NCBI GenBank assembly: GCA_016880595.1
Contig: JAEHDC010000030.1
Span: 1 to 7,438, forward strand
Direction: 5' to 3'
DNA from: Candidatus Saccharimonadota bacterium
GTDB taxonomy: Bacteria; Patescibacteriota; Saccharimonadia; Saccharimonadales; EFPC-124
Length of the DNA stretch: 7,438 nucleotides
A program made the translations under genes and the position numbers. This document shows, piece after piece, positions 1-4,506 of this stretch; within the stretch, counting starts at the first letter, position 1; every line of letters begins with the position of its first letter. The notes below the pieces were generated by a model. That model was not told where the DNA came from. It did not search any database and was given only the letters and a program-made list of their open reading frames with translations.

Positions 1-750
1 CAAGACAGGCAATAGGTCGGTGAAGTAGCCTGAGAGGCCACCAAACTCGCGGGCGAGCAGCTCTGTCCTGAAGTGAAGCGACTGCCAGTCGGCGGCCTCA
101 CCCTCCAAGCGGATCTGCGGGATGCCGCACATGGTCGCCCACTCGAACGCGTAGTACGGGCTGGCGACATCCATGAGCGCAACCAGCAGAGCGGTCTCGT
201 CCTCGATAGTCGAGGTCGTGAAGCGTGGCAGGTAAAGCTCCATCGTGTAGTCGCTGATCTTTGCCCGGAGCGGATTACGCACCAGGTTGATCGAACCCAT
301 CCAGTCAGACGGCGCATCGTAGCGCAGCGAGTCATCGCGGACATAGATCGTCTGCTTCGACCCAGGTGTCTCGGTGAACAGGCTAGCGCACGTAGTCGGA
401 TTTTGGCGTACGTACTCTGCAACCTCGTGGACGATAAAGTACCACAGAGTGTCGGGCCGGAGATTGAGCGGAATGTGCGCGGCAAAAGCCTGGTAGATCG
501 TCTGGATGCCAAGGCTGACGGTCGCGGCACCGTAAGCCGCGTTGTTGCTGCTGTACCCGCTCGGCTTGTTGACGACATACCGCTTGTCACGGCTAGTGTA
601 GTGGAATCGCCTCGGACCACCCAGCACGGCCTCCAGGAATTCCTGGTTGCTGCTGAGGTCGATCTGGGCTGGCTCTTCCGCAGACAACGTACGGCCGTAG
701 CCAAACGAGTCGCGCGACGGAGGGACTGGTGTGTCGATGATGATAGTCAT
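1..750 (-). CDS. DUF4419 domain-containing protein, N-terminal 250 codons (runs off left edge)
   Basis: Reading the minus strand from the ATG at 750-748 gives 250 uninterrupted codons to the window edge, so the C-terminus is missing. An in-frame TAA three codons upstream fixes this start, and AAAAGGA lies 9 bases before it. The product looks like the DUF4419 family, recognised by eye: LRPDTLW at residues 97-103, a short I-Y-V-R-D-D strand near 134-139, FTTSTIEDETA at 177-187, then LMDVASPYYAF (192-202), CGIPQIRLEG (208-217), DW at 221-222, and TDLLPVL at the edge. The family has no established biochemical function. No signal peptide or membrane segment is visible, so it is probably cytosolic. 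Third codon positions are mostly G or C, unlike all genes to the right, which suggests recent transfer or a chimeric join. The plus-strand frame over 73-849 is a shadow of this gene. Confidence 0.8.
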   Translation of the reverse strand, partial: MTIIIDTPVPPSRDSFGYGRTLSAEEPAQIDLSSNQEFLEAVLGGPRRFHYTSRDKRYVVNKPSGYSSNNAAYGAATVSLGIQTIYQAFAAHIPLNLRPDTLWYFIVHEVAEYVRQNPTTCASLFTETPGSKQTIYVRDDSLRYDAPSDWMGSINLVRNPLRAKISDYTMELYLPRFTTSTIEDETALLVALMDVASPYYAFEWATMCGIPQIRLEGEAADWQSLHFRTELLAREFGGLSGYFTDLLPVL

Positions 751-869
751 CTGACATTATCCTTTTTCATGTTTGACCTTGAAAAAAATAGCTATAGCCA
801 TTTGACTCCTCAATCCAGCTTATGCTATTGTAAACTTAAAGCGCACTAAAATAAAAAACAGGTACACCT
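751..869. other. AT-rich divergent intergenic region
   Basis: This 119-base stretch separates the minus-strand DUF4419 gene from the plus-strand 870 gene and marks the change from GC-rich to moderate-GC sequence. It holds a candidate plus-strand promoter (802-831). On the minus strand a GATAAT box sits at 762-757, only six bases before the DUF4419 ATG, so transcription from it would give a nearly leaderless mRNA. Alternatively the neighbouring AAAAGGA acts as a ribosome binding site of a longer transcript. An 8-codon minus-strand reading frame (770-747) overlaps the DUF4419 start as ATGA. I have no evidence that it is translated. Confidence 0.5.
802..831 (+). promoter_or_regulatory. Candidate promoter for the 870-3520 unit
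   Basis: A -35-like TTGACT at 802-807 is followed after 18 bases by TATTGT at 826-831. A TG one base upstream (823-824) makes it an extended -10. The predicted transcription start near 838 would leave a leader of about 32 bases before the ATG at 870. Prediction by eye only. Confidence 0.45.
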
Positions 870-2831
870 ATGCAACAGGGTCAAGATGTAAAACAACAAA
901 TTGTCGATCGTATTAAACAATCTACCAGTATTTTGGTTACGGTGGCGAATAGCCCTTCGGTTGATGCACTTTCATCAGCAATCGGTTTGGCGCTTATGCT
1001 CAATAAGCTCAATAAGCATGTCACCACTGTTTTTAGTGGCGCGGTTCCACCTGCGATTCAGTTTTTGGAGCCAGACAAAACTTTTGAGAGCACTGTTGAC
1101 GCGCTACGTGATTTTATAATTTCGCTGGATAAAGAGAAAGCCGATCGTCTGCGCTACAAGGTGGAAGATGACGTTGTGCGTATTTTCATCACGCCGTATA
1201 GGACGGTAATCTCTGAAAAGGACTTGCAATACAGCCAAGGCGATTATAACGTTGATCTTGTAATAGCTCTTGGGGTAGAGAAGCGTGAGGATCTTGACGC
1301 AGCTATTACTTCTCATGGCCGGATTTTGCATGACGCTACGGTTATAACCATTAGCAATGATAGCCAAAAAGGGAATTTGGGTGCGATTGACTGGAATGAC
1401 TCCTCGGCTAGTGGCTTGAGTGAAATGCTGACCAGCTTGTCTGACATGCTTCAGCAAAATATTTTGGACAAGCAGATTGGAACGGCGCTTTTGACGGGAA
1501 TTGTGGCAGCTACCGAACGTTTTAGCAACAAGCTTACCAGCCCGCGCGTCATGACAATGGCGGCGCAGCTCATGGCAGCTGGCGCAAACCAGCAGCTCAT
1601 CGCAACAAACCTAGAAAAGGCTCAAGAAGTTGTAAAGGAAGCAGTGCCAACAGTTACGGCTCCGCCAGTTGCAAAGCAGGCACCAACAGAACAGCTTGAA
1701 CAAATTCCGCAGGAACCGCCAAAGAAAAAAGAGCCAGGTGAACTAGATATTGTGCACGAAGAAGAACAGAAGAAGGCCGAAGAGCAACTAGAAGCTGCCT
1801 TGCCGCAAGCCGTTGCTCAACCCCAGCCGAGCATAGAAGAACTCAAAAAAGAGTTGGCTGAGGCTGTCAAAATGGAAGGCGAGGGCCGAGAGCCAAAAAC
1901 CAAAAAGGCGCCTGGCAGTGAATCTGTCAGCATGGAAGAATCTCAAGAAGAAAAACCGCGAAACGAGGAATATGTTAGTGAGCACGGATCATGGCGCGGC
2001 AAGCGTTTGGAACCGCCAACAATGGGCGGGACGCTAAACGCGACGGCCGAAGAAGCGCTAGAAGACGCTCGCCGAGCCGAAGAAGAAGCTAAAAATCGTA
2101 TGGTCTTGGAGCATAAGGAAGAGCCGGAAATTCCTTTGGCAACAGCAGCTTTGCCGGTTGAAGTGCCATCGCCACAAGAGGAGGCTCCGACGCCAGAAGC
2201 TCAGCCGCAACCTGCACCGCTGCCAACGCCTGAACCGCAACCATCTCCTCAGCCAGAGCAACCTGCCCCAGTAACAGAGCCGCAATTGCCGCTGCCTCCT
2301 ATGTCTCCAACACCCCAGGTGAACGTTGAGCCGGAGGTGGTTACTGTGCCAAAGTTTATGGAACCACAACTACCACCAATGCAGCCAGTTGAAGAGCCCA
2401 CGCAAGCTCCAGTTATGCCAGTCCAGCCGGAGCCGCAGCCAAATCGCCAGCCAACTTTGAGCGAAATTGAGGGTGGGCGTAAAGCAGTGGCTGAGGCTTA
2501 TGCTGCGCAGCCGTTTAATCCAGGTAATCAACCACTGCAATCTATCGGCGCACAGGAAATGCCGGCCATGCCGTCAATGCCAACCTCCGAACCATTGTCT
2601 CAGACGGATTTACAAGCTTTGCCACCAGCCCCTGTTCAGTCATCGGCTGAGCCAGCATCAGGCGAGCTGCCTCCTATGCCGCCAATGCCAACAGATATGA
2701 GCACTTTGCCACCGGCTCCAAATATTCCTGGCCTCAATCAGCAGCCGCAGCCTTTTGAGGCGCCGTCGCAGCCTGCTGGTAATCCACCGGCATCAACTGA
2801 TGTTGGTCAGTTCAAGATTCCTGGTGTCTAA
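870..2831 (+). CDS. Degenerate DHH-family (NrnA-like) protein with long Pro/Glu/Gln-rich tail
   Basis: A 653-residue protein in two halves. Residues about 19-250 follow the DHH phosphoesterase layout: a first strand ILVTVA then the 'SPSVDALSSAIGLAL' helix start (28-42), DLVIALG (129-135), a strand ending VITISND (158-164), a loop GNLGAIDW, and TALLTGIVAATERF (205-218). The family's metal ligands are gone. The usual NPDGDA box reads SPSVDA, DHH reads SND, and the Asp after TGI is Ala, so hydrolase activity is unlikely. Residues about 251-653 are low complexity and probably disordered: Lys/Glu-rich to about 420 with short helical islands (392-410), then Pro/Gln/Met-rich with repeated PPMP, PQP and PPAP units. 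There is no signal peptide or membrane helix. It lies directly before truB, where many bacteria carry nrnA. Function is unknown; I infer an RNA- or nucleotide-binding or scaffold role. Confidence 0.7.
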   Translation: MQQGQDVKQQIVDRIKQSTSILVTVANSPSVDALSSAIGLALMLNKLNKHVTTVFSGAVPPAIQFLEPDKTFESTVDALRDFIISLDKEKADRLRYKVEDDVVRIFITPYRTVISEKDLQYSQGDYNVDLVIALGVEKREDLDAAITSHGRILHDATVITISNDSQKGNLGAIDWNDSSASGLSEMLTSLSDMLQQNILDKQIGTALLTGIVAATERFSNKLTSPRVMTMAAQLMAAGANQQLIATNLEKAQEVVKEAVPTVTAPPVAKQAPTEQLEQIPQEPPKKKEPGELDIVHEEEQKKAEEQLEAALPQAVAQPQPSIEELKKELAEAVKMEGEGREPKTKKAPGSESVSMEESQEEKPRNEEYVSEHGSWRGKRLEPPTMGGTLNATAEEALEDARRAEEEAKNRMVLEHKEEPEIPLATAALPVEVPSPQEEAPTPEAQPQPAPLPTPEPQPSPQPEQPAPVTEPQLPLPPMSPTPQVNVEPEVVTVPKFMEPQLPPMQPVEEPTQAPVMPVQPEPQPNRQPTLSEIEGGRKAVAEAYAAQPFNPGNQPLQSIGAQEMPAMPSMPTSEPLSQTDLQALPPAPVQSSAEPASGELPPMPPMPTDMSTLPPAPNIPGLNQQPQPFEAPSQPAGNPPASTDVGQFKIPGV

Positions 2832-2836
2832 AAAAT

Positions 2837-3520
2837 ATGCAAAAGTTTAACGGTTATTTATTGGTTGACAAACCAACCGGTATCTCCAGTTTTGGAGTAG
2901 TGGCGCGAGTCCGCCGTCAACTTAGCCAGCTAATTGGTAAGAAAGTCAAGGTTGGGCATACTGGTACGCTCGATCCTTTTGCTAGCGGACTGATGATAAT
3001 TGTGATTGGTGAGTATTGCAAACGCGCTCAGGAGTTTAGCAAGCTAGACAAAACCTATGAGGCGACTTTGCGGCTTGGACAAACTAGCAGTACTGGCGAT
3101 GTGGAAGGCGAGCTGACGAAAGTCTCAAATGAGCGGCCGTCGCTTTTACAAATAGAGAAAGCGCTTGAGAGCCTTCGCGGTGAAATTGAACAGACGCCGC
3201 CAATTTTTAGTGCAATTAAAATTGGCGGCCAGCGCGCTTATAAGCTGGCGCGAGCTGGCAAACCCGTTGAAATGCCAAAGCGAAAGGTTGTAATTACTAG
3301 ATTAGAATTGTTAGATTATGCTTATCCAGATGTCAAAATTGTGTGCGACGTCTCTAGCGGTACGTATGTTCGTTCTTTGGCGGAGGATATTGGCATAGCA
3401 CTCAAAACAGGTGCTTATACTTTAAGCTTGCGACGCACGCGTGTAGGTCGCTGGATTGTGGCAGATGCAATAAGTTTGGATAACGAGGATATATCAAGGG
3501 CAATCCAAGATCAGCCCTAA
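2837..3520 (+). CDS. truB: tRNA pseudouridine(55) synthase TruB
   Basis: TruB converts U55 in the T-arm of tRNAs to pseudouridine, acting alone in the cytosol. The 227-residue product has the family motifs in order: YLLVDKPTGISSF (7-19), VGHTGTLDPFASGLM (39-53) with the catalytic Asp46, KTYEATLRLGQTSSTGD (72-88) with the conserved Tyr74, PPIFSAIKIGGQRAYKLAR (121-139), and SGTYVRSLAEDIG (174-186) with Arg179. At 227 residues it is clearly shorter than the roughly 300-residue E. coli and Bacillus enzymes and stops just after the catalytic domain, so the C-terminal PUA-type RNA-binding domain is absent. The ATG lies 5 bases after the stop of the preceding gene and has no clear Shine-Dalgarno sequence, so translation is probably coupled. 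Identification is secure. Confidence 0.96.
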   Translation: MQKFNGYLLVDKPTGISSFGVVARVRRQLSQLIGKKVKVGHTGTLDPFASGLMIIVIGEYCKRAQEFSKLDKTYEATLRLGQTSSTGDVEGELTKVSNERPSLLQIEKALESLRGEIEQTPPIFSAIKIGGQRAYKLARAGKPVEMPKRKVVITRLELLDYAYPDVKIVCDVSSGTYVRSLAEDIGIALKTGAYTLSLRRTRVGRWIVADAISLDNEDISRAIQDQP

Positions 3521-3537
3521 AACAGCTTGCGCTAGGT

Positions 3538-3813
3538 TTGGTTTCTGGAACAGCTTCATCGGCAGACGCCGCCACTGTTAGATGTGGCTGGCCGCGTTGC
3601 ACAATTTATCTAACAAAGGCAGAAACCAACAGGTACGCCTACCAGGGTGAAATTCCTCAATTCAACCTGGGTAGTATGAGCGGTCTTTTATACACAGCTG
3701 CATTAGCGCACAGATGGTTTGCAATTCAATACGCCAACCAAGGAAAGTGCGTGGGGTTTAGCCTTAGCGCAGTTCCTTGGGAAAGCCAAGGAACGTTTGG
3801 CTACAGCTGTTGA
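3538..3813 (+). CDS. Small cysteine-containing hypothetical protein, possibly secreted or a remnant
   Basis: A 91-residue frame from a TTG start with a poor ribosome binding site (AGG one base away). It has four cysteines (16, 21, 71, 91). The CGWPRCTIYLTKAET segment (16-30) and the closing GKCVGF...FGYSC remind me of small secreted actinobacterial proteins that have a C-x4-C, helix and C-terminal Cys layout. This is recollection, not a match I could test. The frame stays open upstream to 3484, and there RSALKQLALGLVSGTASSADA looks like the end of a signal peptide with an A-D-A cleavage site. No ATG, GTG or TTG exists in that extension, which overlaps the end of truB. So either the N-terminus was lost (a remnant) or the TTG product is cytosolic. 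It ends in tandem stops (TGA TAG). Reality uncertain. Confidence 0.4.
   Translation: MVSGTASSADAATVRCGWPRCTIYLTKAETNRYAYQGEIPQFNLGSMSGLLYTAALAHRWFAIQYANQGKCVGFSLSAVPWESQGTFGYSC
3639..3674. repeat. Imperfect inverted repeat (hairpin)
   Basis: CTACC-AGG-TGAA (3639-3651, skipping G47) pairs with TTCA-CCT-GGTAG (3661-3674). This makes a stem of about 12 base pairs with one mismatch, one bulged G and a 9-base loop. It is not followed by a T run, so it does not look like a terminator. It lies inside the 3538 ORF. Confidence 0.5.
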
Positions 3814-3952
3814 TAGCCCTTGCTTATACGTTGTGGCTGTTGAGATTGCGGTACTTGGGTTCTCAAATTTATTTTTATCAGTTATTGGTGCGGGCGTACT
3901 TTTGGTTGGGATCGCTATTGCCAGTAGTCCCAAGGCTTGCCGAAATAGTTAG
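3719..3952 (+). CDS. Putative small membrane protein overlapping the preceding ORF
   Basis: A 77-residue frame starting at TTG 3719 (or TTG 3797), overlapping the last 95 bases of the 3538 ORF in the +1 frame. Its C-terminal half is strongly hydrophobic, with VVAVEIAVLGF, NLFLSVIGAGVLLVGIAIA and a short polar end, consistent with one or two membrane helices. Codons here favour G in first position, which looks more like coding than the competing frame at 3777-3974 (also hydrophobic, Leu/Tyr/Trp-rich). Its stop lies inside a terminator-like inverted repeat, as happens for rpsO. No good ribosome binding site precedes either start. It could be a partner of the cysteine protein, a frameshifted remnant, or not a gene. 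Confidence 0.3.
   Translation: MQFNTPTKESAWGLALAQFLGKAKERLATAVDSPCLYVVAVEIAVLGFSNLFLSVIGAGVLLVGIAIASSPKACRNS
3772..3794. repeat. Perfect 9-bp inverted repeat (hairpin)
   Basis: GTTCCTTGG (3772-3780) and CCAAGGAAC (3786-3794) are exact reverse complements around a 5-base GAAAG loop. There is no downstream T run. It lies near the 3' end of the 3538 ORF, inside the 3719 ORF and just upstream of the latter's alternative TTG start at 3797. It could be an RNA processing or regulatory hairpin or a protein-binding palindrome. Confidence 0.6.
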
Positions 3953-3961
3953 CGATTTTTT
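3911..3961 (+). terminator. Possible intrinsic terminator closing the truB unit
   Basis: ATCGCTA (3911-3917) pairs with TAGCGAT (3950-3956), followed immediately by a T run to 3961. The loop is long (32 bases) with only small inner pairings, so the terminator is weaker than those after rpsO and pnp. The TAG stop of the 3719 ORF is part of the 3' arm. The position, before the rpsO promoter, makes sense for ending the upstream transcript. Confidence 0.35.
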
Positions 3962-4014
3962 ACATTTTGGCTGAATCGAAATTGTTTTAATACGTCTATT
4001 CTCCCCAAAACATC

Positions 4015-4043
4015 TTGTTTTCTGTTGCATTATCTGTTAATAT
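4015..4043 (+). promoter_or_regulatory. Candidate rpsO promoter with extended -10
   Basis: TTGTTT at 4015-4020, a 17-base spacer and TAATAT at 4038-4043, preceded by TG at 4035-4036, form a good extended -10 promoter. The expected transcription start, six to eight bases after the -10, falls at about 4049-4051. That is on or next to the rpsO ATG, so the mRNA would be essentially leaderless. Confidence 0.55.
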
Positions 4044-4050
4044 GCAAAGG

Positions 4051-4317
4051 ATGATTACAAAAGAAGAGAAGACTAAAGCTGTTGAGTTAACTCAGCGCCA
4101 TAAGACTGACGTCGGTTCCCCAGAGGCACAGGCGGCGATTTTAACAACGCGCATTAAAGAAGTTACTGAGCATCTTAAGCTAAACAAGCATGATCACCAC
4201 AGCCGCCGTGGTCTCCTACAGATGGTAGGCCGCCGCAAGCGACTGCTGAAATATCTGCAAGAGAAGAATTACGAGGCGTACACCGCTCTCATCGCAAAAT
4301 TAGGGCTGCGCAAATAG
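4051..4317 (+). CDS. rpsO: 30S ribosomal protein S15
   Basis: S15 is a primary binder of 16S rRNA in the central domain of the small subunit. The 88-residue product, against 89 in E. coli, has all the hallmarks: DVGSPEAQAAILTTRI (20-35), the nearly invariant HDHHSRRGLLQMVGRRKRLL (47-66) that contacts the rRNA three-way junction, and the C-terminal YTALIAKLGLRK. I chose ATG 4051 because MITKEEK aligns with the MAITQERK-type start of Bacillus S15. ATG 4042 and the TTG at 4015 would add residues not found in the family and would overlap the promoter. The only SD-like bases (AAAGG) touch the ATG, which is too close to work, in agreement with a leaderless transcript. Its stop codon lies inside its own terminator. 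Confidence 0.96.
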   Translation: MITKEEKTKAVELTQRHKTDVGSPEAQAAILTTRIKEVTEHLKLNKHDHHSRRGLLQMVGRRKRLLKYLQEKNYEAYTALIAKLGLRK

Positions 4318-4335
4318 CGCAGTCTTTTGTTTTTG
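4306..4335 (+). terminator. rpsO intrinsic terminator overlapping the stop codon
   Basis: CTGCGC (4306-4311), loop AAATA and GCGCAG (4317-4322) form a perfect 6-bp GC-rich stem followed by TCTTTTGTTTTT. The last Leu-Arg-Lys codons and the TAG stop (4315-4317) are inside the hairpin, so a terminating ribosome would cover the structure. Confidence 0.75.
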
Positions 4336-4364
4336 GGAAGAAGCGAGTGGCGTAAAGATTCTTT

Positions 4365-4376
4365 TTCTGGTAAAAT
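4365..4376 (+). promoter_or_regulatory. Candidate pnp promoter (extended -10)
   Basis: TAAAAT at 4371-4376 is preceded by TG at 4368-4369, giving an extended -10. The -35 region 17 bases upstream (TGGCGT, 4348-4353) is poor. A start near 4383 would give a pnp leader of about 123 bases. Its position just after the rpsO terminator supports independent transcription of pnp. Confidence 0.45.
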
Positions 4377-4382
4377 ATTATT

Positions 4383-4506
4383 AGTGATTTTGTACCTCAA
4401 AAATAATTGCACTGCATTTTGCATTTGGTGGTGGATTATTGCGCGTATTTAATACGCACGCTAACCCGTTACCAATGCTTGCGGCGCCTCAAGAAAGGAA
4501 TCCAAA
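4383..4506 (+). promoter_or_regulatory. pnp 5' leader with hairpin
   Basis: The stretch between the candidate start and the pnp ATG contains GCGTAT-tta-ATACGC (4443-4457), a 6-bp stem with a 3-base loop that can extend by tighter pairing, and then a strong Shine-Dalgarno AAGAAAGGA (4491-4499) 7 bases before the ATG. In E. coli the pnp leader is the target of autoregulation after RNase III cleavage. Whether this leader has the same role is inference. Confidence 0.35.

Noticed and set aside
747..770. An 8-codon leader peptide (MKKDNVR) overlapping the DUF4419 start as ATGA
   Set aside because: Too short to judge and it overlaps the putative Shine-Dalgarno; no attenuator-like structure accompanies it.
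73..849. A 258-residue plus-strand frame at the left end
   Set aside because: It is Arg/Val/Asp-rich without any domain, and the opposite strand in the same region encodes a coherent DUF4419 protein with an in-frame start and SD; this frame is its shadow.
2058..2369. Minus-strand frame rich in Trp, Arg and Leu
   Set aside because: The composition is what the reverse complement of Pro/Glu/Gln codons gives; it is a shadow of the tail of the 870 gene.
3514..3522. CCC-TAA at the end of truB as a programmed +1 frameshift site
   Set aside because: CCC before a stop can promote +1 shifting, but the frame reached (KTACARFGFW...) stops after about 20 residues and does not join the small downstream ORF.
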